Shown here: positions 25,748 to 35,500 of the stretch, one piece after another
How positions within the stretch are numbered: position 1 is the first letter of the stretch
Layout: each line of letters begins with the position of its first letter
Assembly: GCF_036245865.1 (NCBI RefSeq)
Contig: NZ_BTTW01000004.1
Span: 558,001-622,000 of the forward strand
Source of the DNA: Corallococcus caeni
Lineage (GTDB): Bacteria; Myxococcota; Myxococcia; Myxococcales; Myxococcaceae
Direction of reading: 5' to 3'
DNA: 64,000 nt
Notes under the pieces: model-generated
Databases searched by the model: none
What the model saw: only the letters and a program-made list of their open reading frames with translations
What the model was told of the DNA's origin: nothing
Made by a program: the position numbers and the translations under genes

Positions 25748-28246
25748 CTACTGGCAGGCCTCGCACGCCTCGGGGTTCTCCAGCGAGCACGCCACCGCTT
25801 CGGCCTCCGCGGTCACGACCTGCGACACCGGCGCGGGCGTGGGCGTGGCGGTAATCGTCGGGCCGCCCTGGCCCACGGTGGCCTTGGCGATGCGGGTCGC
25901 CGGGCGTGAGCGCAGGTAGTAGGTGGTCTTCAGCCCCTTCTGCCACGCGTAGAAGTACATCGAGGACAGCTTCCCGATGTTGGGCGTCTCCACGAAGAGG
26001 TTGAGCGACTGGCTCTGGTCGATGAAGGCGCCGCGGTCCGCGCCCATGTCCAGCAGTGAGCGCATGGGGACCTCCCACGCGGTGCGGTAGATGGCGCGCA
26101 GCTCCTCCGGCAGCTCCGTGAGGTCCTGCACGCTGCCTTCGGCCAGCTTGATGCGGTTGCGCGTGGCCTCGTTCCACAGGCCCAGCTGCTGCAGGTCGCG
26201 CACCAGGTAGCGGTTCACCTGGAGGAAGTCACCGGACAGCGTCTCGCGCTTGAAGAGGTTGGAGACCTGCGGCTCGATGCACTCGTAGCAGCCGGCGATG
26301 GACGCGATGGTGGCCGTGGGCGCGATGGCGATCATCAGCGAGTTGCGCAGGCCCACCTTCATGATGCGCGAGCGCAGCGCGTCCCAGCGCAGCGTGTCCT
26401 CCGGGACGATGCCCCAGCTGTCGAACTGGAGCTCGCCCTTGGCCGCGCGCGTCTCCGGGAAGGAGGGGTGCGCGCCGAACTGCTCCGCCAGGTCCGAGGA
26501 GGTGACGAGCGCCGCGTAGTAGATCTCCTCCGAAATCTTCTTGGACAGGTTGCGCGCCTCCACGGAGTCGAAGGGCAGGCGCAGCTGGAAGAAGACGTCC
26601 TGGAGGCCCATCAGGCCCAGGCCCACCGGGCGCCAGCGGCGGTTGGAGTCCGCGGCGGTGGGGATGGGGTAGTAGTTGAGGTCGATGACGCGGTCCAACT
26701 GCTTGAGCGCGAGCATCGCGTTGGAGCGCAGCAGGTCGAAGTCGAACTTCCCGTCCTTCACCATGCGGCCCAGGTTGAGCGACCCCAGGTTGCACACCGC
26801 CGTCTCACCCTGGCTCGTGACCTCCAGGATTTCGGTGCAGAGGTTGGACAGGTGGATGACGTTGCCCGGCTGACCCGTCTGGTTGCTCTTGCGGTTGCAG
26901 ATGTCCTTGAAGGTCATCCAGCCGTTGCCCGTCTGGGCCAGCACCTTCATCATCCGGGCGTACAGGTCGCGCGCCTTCACCTTGCGCACGGCCTGGCCCT
27001 GCGCCTCCGCCTCCACGTAGGCCTTCTCGAAGGCCTCGCCGAAGAGGTCGGTGAGGTGGGGCGTCGCCTTCGGGTCGAAGAGGCTCCACTCCTGGTCGGC
27101 CTCCACGCGGCGCATGAAGAGGTCCGGCACCCAGTTGGCCAGGTTCAGGTTGTGCGCGCGGCGGGCCTCGTCGCCGGTGTTGTCACGCAGCTCGAGGAAG
27201 TCCTCGATGTCCGCGTGCCACGTCTCCAGGTACACGCAGCACGCGCCCTTGCGCTTGCCGCCCTGGTTCACCGCCGCCACGGACGCGTCCAGCGTCTTGA
27301 GCCACGGGACGATGCCGTTGGAGTGGCCGTTGGTGGACTTGATGAGCGAACCGCGCGCGCGCACGCGGTGGTACGCCACGCCGATGCCGCCGGAGAACTT
27401 CGACAGCATCGCGATGTCCGAGTACTTCTTGTAGATGGCGTCCAGCTCGTCCGCCGGCGAGTCCAAGAGGAAGCAGCTGGAGAGCTGCTCGTGGCGCGTG
27501 CCGGAGTTGAACAGGGTGGGGGAGCTGGGCAGGTACTCCAGCGAGCTGAACAGGCGGTAGAGCTCGATGGCCTCTCGCGCGTTGTCGCCGGACAGGGCGC
27601 ACGCCACGCGCAGGAAGAAGTCCTGCGGCGTCTCAATCACTTCGCGCGTCTGCGGGTTCTTGAGCAGGTAGCGGTCGTAAACGGTGCGCAGGCCGAAGTA
27701 CTCGAAGAGGTCGTTGCGGACCGGGTCGATGGCGGCGTTGAGCTTGCGCGCGTTGGCCTGGACGAAGGTGAGCAGGCGGTCCGCGATGAGGCCGTGCTTG
27801 TGGCCGGCGGCGACGGACTGGCTGAAGGACTGGATGTCCTGGTTGCTGACCTCCTTCTGGATGAAGGTGGACAGCAGGCGCGCGGAGAGCCGGGCGTACT
27901 CGGGCTCTTCCACGATGAGCGCCGCGGCGGTCTGGATGGACAGGCTGTCCAGTTCCCGCGTGGTGGCGCCGTCGTACAGGCCGCTGATGGTCTTGGTGGC
28001 CACGCGCATCACGTCCACGCGCGACAGGCCCACGCAGGACTTGCCCACCGCGCGGACGATCTTGTTGAGGTCCACCGGCTCCGCCGTGCCGTTGCGCTTC
28101 TTCACCCGCATGGTGGTGGCGAAGTCGCCGGGCGCCGACGTGGCCTGCGTGGCGGGCGCCACGGTGGCGGAGTCGGGGGGCGGCGAGGCGACGGCGTTCG
28201 GCTTGAAGGGCGTCTGGACGGTCACGGGCGTCTCACTTCCGGGCAA
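25748..28246 (-). CDS. nrdA: Ribonucleoside-diphosphate reductase alpha subunit
   Basis: NrdA is the catalytic large subunit, 832 residues. It has an N-terminal ATP-cone (MRVKKRNGTAEPVDLNKI, about 46-65) for allosteric activity control, the active-site pair in LSSCFLLD and TAVCNLGSLNLG, and the NLCTEI motif with catalytic Asn, Cys and Glu. The paired radical-path tyrosines are in TTYYLRS, and the tail ends CSLENPEACEACQ, whose cysteines would pass electrons from thioredoxin. The start is TTG at 28246; an unconserved 45-residue Pro/Ala-rich lead precedes the ATP cone. A long leader and candidate promoter lie upstream. Confidence 0.97.
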   Translation of the reverse strand: MPGSETPVTVQTPFKPNAVASPPPDSATVAPATQATSAPGDFATTMRVKKRNGTAEPVDLNKIVRAVGKSCVGLSRVDVMRVATKTISGLYDGATTRELDSLSIQTAAALIVEEPEYARLSARLLSTFIQKEVSNQDIQSFSQSVAAGHKHGLIADRLLTFVQANARKLNAAIDPVRNDLFEYFGLRTVYDRYLLKNPQTREVIETPQDFFLRVACALSGDNAREAIELYRLFSSLEYLPSSPTLFNSGTRHEQLSSCFLLDSPADELDAIYKKYSDIAMLSKFSGGIGVAYHRVRARGSLIKSTNGHSNGIVPWLKTLDASVAAVNQGGKRKGACCVYLETWHADIEDFLELRDNTGDEARRAHNLNLANWVPDLFMRRVEADQEWSLFDPKATPHLTDLFGEAFEKAYVEAEAQGQAVRKVKARDLYARMMKVLAQTGNGWMTFKDICNRKSNQTGQPGNVIHLSNLCTEILEVTSQGETAVCNLGSLNLGRMVKDGKFDFDLLRSNAMLALKQLDRVIDLNYYPIPTAADSNRRWRPVGLGLMGLQDVFFQLRLPFDSVEARNLSKKISEEIYYAALVTSSDLAEQFGAHPSFPETRAAKGELQFDSWGIVPEDTLRWDALRSRIMKVGLRNSLMIAIAPTATIASIAGCYECIEPQVSNLFKRETLSGDFLQVNRYLVRDLQQLGLWNEATRNRIKLAEGSVQDLTELPEELRAIYRTAWEVPMRSLLDMGADRGAFIDQSQSLNLFVETPNIGKLSSMYFYAWQKGLKTTYYLRSRPATRIAKATVGQGGPTITATPTPAPVSQVVTAEAEAVACSLENPEACEACQ

Positions 28247-28654
28247 GGCAATGGCGTAGCCATCAGGGCGGACTGACCCTGTGGGTGACGGCTTCGGAGA
28301 TGGCAGGGAGGAACTGACTTCCGATCAGGACCCGAGGGCTTGGCGACAGCGGCCCGACATGTAGCGAATTGTGGGGTAGCTGTGTGTGTCGATCAAGAAA
28401 ACCACACCAGCCTCCGGGTTCCGCGGGCGTGCCCCCTGGGTGGCGGGCGAGCAACAGAGCCAACCCAAGCTATGGGGGGTCCCCTGGTGTGTCAACGCTA
28501 GATCCTGTGTAAAGCAGCCCTCGGGGTCGGATCGATCATTGCAATCTATGATCACTCACCGACACTTTTCCGGGCGTCTTCCGGCCGACATTTACAGGGC
28601 CGGAAAAGCGCGCCCGGGACCGTCTTTTTCATGGGGTCACCCAACCCCCCAAGA
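28247..28654. other. Intergenic region upstream of nrdA, about 400 bases without a gene
   Basis: This stretch separates the nrdA start from the stop of a gene on the same strand. It is less GC-rich than the flanks, especially near 28540-28580. Short open frames inside it have no Shine-Dalgarno or coding-like third positions. It contains the candidate nrdAB promoter below, giving a leader of about 220 bases. I found neither a clear pair of NrdR boxes nor a B12 box. Confidence 0.7.
28467..28495 (-). promoter_or_regulatory. Candidate sigma-70 promoter for nrdAB
   Basis: On the minus strand, a perfect TTGACA box (28490-28495) is followed after 17 bases by TAGCTT (28467-28472). Spacing is optimal; the -10 box is weak. 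It would yield a leader of about 215 bases before nrdA. Confidence 0.5.
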
Positions 28655-29440
28655 TCAGGGCGCGCGGCCCGCGTCGGGGGTTGGGGCGGCGGCCGGGGGC
28701 TGCTGGGCGGCGTCACCGGAAGGTGACGGAGCGGGCTGCTGGGGCGCCGGTGCTACAGGGCTGTTGTCCGGGGCGCTCTCCGTGTGGACGGCGCGGCGCA
28801 GGGCCTCCTCCAGGTTGCGGGCGGTGGGGCCCACGGTGGTGAGCATCTGGTTGGCGGCGCGGGCGTGGCGGTTCTCCGTCTCCGCGGCGAGCTTGAGCTG
28901 GGCCAGCCCTTCCGACACGAGGCGGCGGGCGTCCTCCAGCTTCTGGCGCGCCTGGTAGAAGGCGACGTCGGTGAGCATGGACTGGAGGCTGCGGCGCTGC
29001 TCCTCCGTGATGCCGGCGAGCTTCTCCGCGCGGCGCAGGTAGTAGAGGCCGCGCTCCACCTTGGCGGGCTCGCCGGACGCGATGCGCGGGCGGGCCAGGG
29101 TCTCCAGGAGGGGGAAGAGGGCGCGGTCCAGGTCGTCCCGGTCGGTGAACTTCTGCTGCGTCAGCAGGGTGACGTCCTGGCCCTCCAGGGGGAGCGGGGC
29201 GTAGGCGTCCGCGAGGCGCGGGTCACCGGGGCGGTAGGCGGCGGCGCCCGTGGGCAGGGCGCGGCCCTTCATCACCACCAGCTCGCCGTTCTCCTGCACG
29301 ACGGTGAAGGTGCGGGCGTTGAGCTGGCCCAGGAGGAAGACGACGCCGCCACCCAGGCCCAGGATGACGAGGAAGACGAGCAGCCGGGTGAAGGTGCGAC
29401 GGGCCCGGTAGCCGAAACCCTGCGGTGAATGGGTGGTCAT
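28655..29440 (-). CDS. Membrane-anchored protein with helical periplasmic domain, function unknown
   Basis: The 261-residue protein has one N-terminal hydrophobic helix (about 20-40: LLVFLVILGLGGGVVFLLG), so it is anchored with the rest outside. It continues with a small beta-rich stretch (TFTVVQENGELVVMKG), a long helical part (about 90-205) and a Pro/Ala-rich disordered tail. The ATG at 29440 has AGCAGG nearby; a longer in-frame start at 29515 has no better support. It diverges from the giant coiled-coil gene across 107 bases, so they may share a control region. I recognise no known function. Confidence 0.7.
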   Translation of the reverse strand: MTTHSPQGFGYRARRTFTRLLVFLVILGLGGGVVFLLGQLNARTFTVVQENGELVVMKGRALPTGAAAYRPGDPRLADAYAPLPLEGQDVTLLTQQKFTDRDDLDRALFPLLETLARPRIASGEPAKVERGLYYLRRAEKLAGITEEQRRSLQSMLTDVAFYQARQKLEDARRLVSEGLAQLKLAAETENRHARAANQMLTTVGPTARNLEEALRRAVHTESAPDNSPVAPAPQQPAPSPSGDAAQQPPAAAPTPDAGRAP

Positions 29441-29547
29441 GTCGCCTGCTCTCCGGTCGGTCGGGCGTGGGCCCGTGAGGGTCTGGCCCTGAAATTGGGT
29501 CTTCTGGGACTCCAACGCTACAGTTCTCGCCCCCTCGGGAACATCAT

Positions 29548-32500
29548 TTGCAACCCACCTTTCGTCGCATGGGGCCCAGCGAGCTGCTGCCCCGCTACAT
29601 CTTCGCGGAGAGCCTGTTCGCGCGCCGTCGCGTGCTGGAGGTCGACGCCGTGGCCTCCACGGGCGGCGAGAGCGCGCGCTTTCTCGTGGAGCGGGGTGCT
29701 CGCACCGTGGTGGCGTGCGACGCGGACGTGGCGGCGGTGGAGGCGGCGCAGAAGGCCCATGCGCACCCGCAGCTGCGCTTCCGCGCCAACGTCTATGACG
29801 ACCTGGAGGCGGGCAGCTTCGACCTGGTGCTGGTGACGGACCTGGCGCCCTACGTGCGCGCGCCGGAGCTGCTGGCGGAGCTGGCGCGGCTGGTGGCCCG
29901 GCAGGGCTTCCTGGTGGGCGGCCTGCGCAACATCGCGGGGCTGGCGCTGCCGCAGCTGCTGGAGCCGGAAGAGGCGGTGCCGCCCACGTACGGGCAGCTG
30001 CTGGACGCGCTGAGCGCGCACTTCCCGCATGTGGAGGTGGCCACGCAGTCGCCGGTGCTGGGCTACCAGCTCGCGTTCGAGCGGGGCGAGGGCTTGCAGG
30101 TGGACGGCTCGCTCGTGCGGCACAGCGAGGCGGCGTACTTCGTGGTGATGGCGGGCCTGGAGCCGGCGCGGGTGGTGGACCCGACGTGGGTGCAGCTGCC
30201 GCCGGAGCCGCTGGCCTTCACGCGCGGCAAGCTGGACGAGGTCGCGGCCCGGGCGAAGACGTGGGAGGAGCGGGCGGGGCGGCTGAAGGAGGCGGTGTCG
30301 AAGCTTCGCGCGGAGATTGGTGACCGCGAGGCGGAGGTGGTCGCGCTCAAGCCGGCGCTGGAGGGCGCGCGGCAGGACATGGCGCGGCTGACCGCGCAGC
30401 TGGAGCAGGCGCGGGGCACGGTGGAGTCCGCGCGCGAGCGGGACGACCTGAGCAGCCGGCTGCGGCGGCGCGAGCTGGAGTTGCAGGTCGCGACGGAGCG
30501 GATCGCGGACGCGGACCGGCGGCTGACGGCGCAGCGCCTGGAGGTGGAGGCGGCGCAGCGCGCGCAGGCGGAGGCGGGCGTGCAGGTGCTGGCCGCGCAG
30601 GAGTCGGTGCGGCTGGAGCGGGCGCGGCGCGAGGAGACGGCGGCGACGCTGGACGAGGCGCGCGAGCGGCTGACGCAGGCGTACACGGAGCTGCGCACGC
30701 TGCAGGACGAGTTGGGCGCGCTGCGCATCGACCGAGAGCGGGACCGGCTGGCTGCGGAGCGCGCGCAGGACGGGGCCGAGGACCGGCGCCGGCAGGCGGA
30801 GGCGGCTCGCGAGCGGGAGCTGCGCATCGCGGAGCAGTATTCGACGGCGCTCGCGGCGGTGGAGCACCTGAAGGCGGAGCTGGCGCGCGCGCAGGATTCC
30901 GCGCGGACGGCGGGCGACGCGGTGCCGGTGAAGGAGGCGGAGCTGGCGCGCGCTCGCCGGGAGCTCGCCGAGGCCCAGCAGCGGATGCACTCCGCGGAAG
31001 GGGCGCGCAAGGACGCGGAGGCGCGGCTTTCGGAGCGCGAGGCGCTGCTGCGCGGCCTGGAGACGGAGCTCACCGCGGCGCGCGAGGCGGAAGGCCGGCT
31101 GCGGCAGGAGCTGGAAGGGCGCGCGCAGTCCGAGTCGGCGGCGCGGGCGCTGGCGGCGCGGCTGGAGGAGGAGCTCCACGCGGCCGGGCTGCGCCTGGAG
31201 AAGCTGGAGGCGGAGCAGCAGCGCGTCGAGTCCGCGCAGCACGTGGCGGGGCAGCGGCTGGCGGCGGCGGAGACGGAGCGCGTCCGGGTGGAGGCCGCGC
31301 TCGTCCAGGCCATCGACGCGGAGCGGGCCCAGGCGCAGGCACGGCTGGAGGAGGCGCTGGCCCAGGCCCGCGCGGAAGCGGATGAGCGGGTGACGAACGC
31401 GCTGGCCGCCGCGCACTCCGACGCGGATTCGCGCCAGGAGCGTGCGCTGGCGGAGGCCCGCGAGCAGGGGGAGGCGCGGCTGGAGGAGGCGCGTGCGCGC
31501 TTCGAGCGTACGCTGGCGGAGGCCCGTGAGCAGGAAGAGGCCCGGCTCGTGCAGGCGCTGGAAGAGGCGCGGGGCCTTGCCGAGCGTGCACTGGCGGAGG
31601 CCCGTGAGCAGGAGGAGGCGCGGGCCGCGCAGGCGCTGGAGGCGGCTCGGGCTGACGCGGATGCGAGTGTCGAGCGCGCGTTGGTTGCGGCTCGAGAGGC
31701 CGCGCAGGCCCTGGAGGCGAGCCGGTCCGACACGGATTCGCGTGTCGAGCGTGCGTTGGCGGATGCGCGTGAGGCGGCGCTGGCGCTGGAGGCAGCCCGG
31801 GTTGATGCGGATGCCCGTGTCGAACGTGCGACGGCGGAGGCGGCGCAGGCGCTGGATGCTGTCCGGGCCGACGCGGATGTGCGTGTCGAGCGTGCGACGG
31901 CGGAGGCGGCGCAGGCGCTGGATGCTGTCCGGGCCGACGCGGATGCGCGTGTCGAACGTGCGATGGCGGAAGCCGCGCAGGCGCTGACCGAAGTCCGGGC
32001 CGACGCGGATGCCCGTGTCGAACGCGCGATGGCGGAAGCGGCGCAGGCCCTGACTGAAACCCGAGCCAATGCGGACGCGCTGCTGGCGAAGGCGCTGGCG
32101 GACGCGGCGGCCGAGCGGGATGCGGCCCTGGCGGAAGCGGAGAGCCGGCGGGAGCAGGCTCTTGCCGAGGTGCGTGCCAGCGCCTCCGCTCAACGGAGCC
32201 GACACCTGGCGGACGTCGAGGCCCGTGCGGCGCAAGCGCTCGCGGAAGTGCGTGCGGAGGCGGAGGCCCAGCGGATCCAGGCCCTCGAGGATGCCCGCGC
32301 CGAAGCCGAGGCCGAGCGGGTCCGGCAACTGGAGGAAGCCGAACTCCGCGCGGCGCGGATGCTCGCCGAGGTTCGTGCCGAAGCCGACGCGGTTCTTGCC
32401 CGACGGTTGGAGGAAGCCGAAGCCCGCGCGGCTCGTGCGCTCGCGGAAGCCCGCGCGGAGTCGAGCGGCCAGACGGAACAGGTGCTCTCCGATGTCCGCG

Positions 32501-35500
32501 CCGAGGCGGAGGCCCGGCTCGCGGCGGCGGAGGTGCGTGCCTCGGAAGCCCTGGAGGCCGCGGTCGAACTCGCGCGTTCGGAGGCCCGGGACACCCTGGC
32601 CCGTGAGGTGTGGGAACACGGGGCCCGGCTCGCGGAGTCGAACCAGGCCCGCGAGGCCGCCGAGGGACGCAGCGTGGAGCTGGAGGCAACGCTCCGCACG
32701 CTGCGGCAGGAGCTGACCGACTCGGAAGCCCTGGCGGCGCTCATCCAGGAGGACCTGGCGCGGGAGCAGAAGGCGCGGGCCTCGGTTCAGGCGGAACTCG
32801 ACGCGGCTCGCGAGTCGCTGATCACCGAACAGGAGCGGGGGGCTCGCTGGGAGGCGTTGCTCGCCGACACCCAGGCGCAGCTGCTGTCGGAGCGCGAGCA
32901 GCAGGCCCGCGCGCAGGTGGCGCTCGCGAACCTGCAAGAGTCGCTCGACGCCGAGCGGGCCCTGCGCGCCCGGCTGGAAGGGTCCGAGTCCTCGTGGAAC
33001 GAGGCCCAGAGCGCGCTGGAGTCGGACCGGCTGCGGCTGGATGCCGCGCTGGGCGTGGCTCGCACGGTCCTGGAGGAGGAGCGCGCGCAACGGACCCGGC
33101 TGGAGGCGTCGTTCGCCCAGCTCCAGAAGGACTCTGCCTCGGCGCTGGAAGCGTCGCGGGCTGCGGCACAGGAGGCTCGGACCCAGCTCGAAGCGGAGCT
33201 GTCCACGGCGCGCGCCGCGCGGCTGTCCACCGAGGCCGCGTTCGAGCACACGCGCCAGACCCTTTCGGAGGTCCAGGCCGCCTTCACCGAGGCGCAGCGC
33301 ACGAACGAAGCCGCGTTGCTGGAACTGCGACAGGCGCAGGCGACGGCGCTGGAAGAGGCGCGTGCGTACGCTCGGGAGCTGGAAGAGGCCCGCGCCGCGC
33401 TGGCGGACGCGAAGCAGGCGCAGGCGGCCCAGGACGCGACGGTGCGCGAGCTGCGCGCGGAACTCACCGAGGCGCGGCGTTCGGAGGTGGAGGCGCTGTC
33501 CTCGTTGGATGACGCCCGCACGCAGGAGGCTCGCGACCGCGAGTCGCGCGCGAAGGACGAGGCCGCGCTCCGCTCGGAGCTGGAGACCCTTCGCGCGGAG
33601 TCCACGGCGCAGCGGGAGCGGCTGTCCGAAGCGGAGCAGGCACAGGCCGCAGTCCAGGCCCGGCTGGAATCCGAGCGGCTCCAGTGGGAGGCCACGGCGC
33701 GCGAGCAGCAGGCCCGGCTCGCGGAAGTCGAAGCCCGCCGTGCCGCGCTGGAAGCGTCGCTGTCGGACACCGAGTCCCGCTACACCGAGGAGGCCGCACG
33801 CCTCCCCGCGATGCAGCAGGCCCTCGCGGAGGCCGAGGCCCGCCTCGCGACCGAGACCACGCGAGTGCTCTCTCTGGAGCAGGCCCTGGCGGAGGCGGAC
33901 GCCCGGCGTGCCACCGAATCCGCGCGCCTGGCTTCGCTGGAGCAGGCCCTGGCGGAGGCGGACACCCGACGTGTCGCCGAGTCCACGCGGCTGGCTTCGC
34001 TGGAACAGGCCCTGGCGGAGGCCGAGGCCCGGCTTGCCACGGAGACGGAACGCTTCGCCGTGAAGGTGGCGGAGGCGGAGTCCCGGCAGTCCACGGAGAC
34101 CGCGGAGGCCGAGGCCCGGCTTGCGGCGGAGTCCTCGCGGCGCTCCGAATTGGAAGCCGCTCTCGCGGAGGCGGAGTCCCGGCAGGCCACCGAGTCCACA
34201 CGCCGTGTCGCACTCGAAGCGTCGCTCGCGGAGGTCGAATCCCGGCAGGCCGCGGAGTCCGCGCGCCGCTCCGAACTGGAGGCGTCCATCGCCACGGCGG
34301 AGGCCACGATTGCCTCCGAGTCCGCGCGTCGCTCCGAACTGGAGGCCTCGCTGAAGGAAGCGGAGTCCCGGCTCTCCACGTTGGAGCAGGCCCTCGCGGA
34401 AGCAGAGAAGCGCTCTGCCTCCGAGACGTCACGCCGTGTCGGACTCGAAGCCTCGCTGACGGAGGTCGAGTTCCGGCTCGCCGCCGAGACCTCGAACCTC
34501 AGCGCGCTGGAGGATTCGCTCGCGCAGGCGGAGGCCCGGCTCGCGGCGGGGTCTCAGTCTCAGGATGCCGCGCGCGAGGCCGAAGCACGGGCGGCGCGTC
34601 TCACGGAGTCCCTGACGGCGCGCGAGCAGGAGCTGCGCGAGGCCAGTGCCCTGCGGGTCTCCATGGAGGCGCAGCTGGAAGGCGCGCTCTCGCGGACCGA
34701 GCGTCAGCAGCAGGACCTGGACGAGCTGCGCGAGCAGCTGGGCCTGAAGGAGCAGGAGCTGACGGCCCTGCGCGCGGAGACGGCCCGGTTGGGCGCGGCG
34801 CACCAGGAGTTGATGCGCTTGGGGGCTGAGCTGCAACGGGCGCACGCCGCGTTGCATGAGCGGAGCCAGCAGGTCGGCCGGCTGGAAGCGGAGTTGGTGG
34901 ACGCCAGCGACCGGCTCGCCGCGACGCGCGAACACGCGGAGGTGCTCGTGGTGCAGCTCGAAACCGCGCGCCGCTTCGCGGGCAAGGCCACGAACCTGGA
35001 GGCGTCGCTGGAGGGCCTGCGCGCCGAACTGGAAGCCGCGCGCGCGGAGACGGCCCGGCTCACGGAGACCGGGAACGAGCGCACGGCTATTTTGGAAGGA
35101 CAGCTCGCGGACCTCACCGCGCGCGCGGAGCAGGAGCGGGCCGAACTGGAAGCCCGGCTCACGAGCGTCACCACCGAGAAGGCCGAGCTGCAGGTGCGCC
35201 TCTCGGAAGTGTCCTCGCAGGCCGGGACGGAGCAGGCGGAGCTGGAGCTGCGCCTCACCGAAGCGCTCACGAGCGCCGGCACGGACAAGGCGACGCTGGA
35301 GCTGCGGCTCAACGAAGCGCTCGCGAGGGCCAGCCTGGAGAAGGCCGAACTGGAGACGCGCCTCAACGAACTGCTCGCCAACGCCGGGACGGAGAAGGCC
35401 GAGCTCGAAGCCCGCCTCCACCAGTCCGCCGAACAGACCCGCGAATCCCTCGCCGCCCTGGAGGCCCGCCTCGCCACGGCACTCGAGGACGCTCGGACCG

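Noticed and set aside
28247-28470. Cobalamin riboswitch before nrdA
   Set aside because: No B12-box GCCACTG-like sequence in the right orientation.
31795-32058. Regular repeat that could be mistaken for CRISPR
   Set aside because: No unique spacers; the 66-base units are in frame and code for a coiled coil.
29518-33249. A 1243-codon open frame on the minus strand
   Set aside because: It is fully antisense to the giant coiled-coil gene. High GC and the repeated codons there leave the opposite frame open; product is Arg/Leu/Gln-rich without domains.
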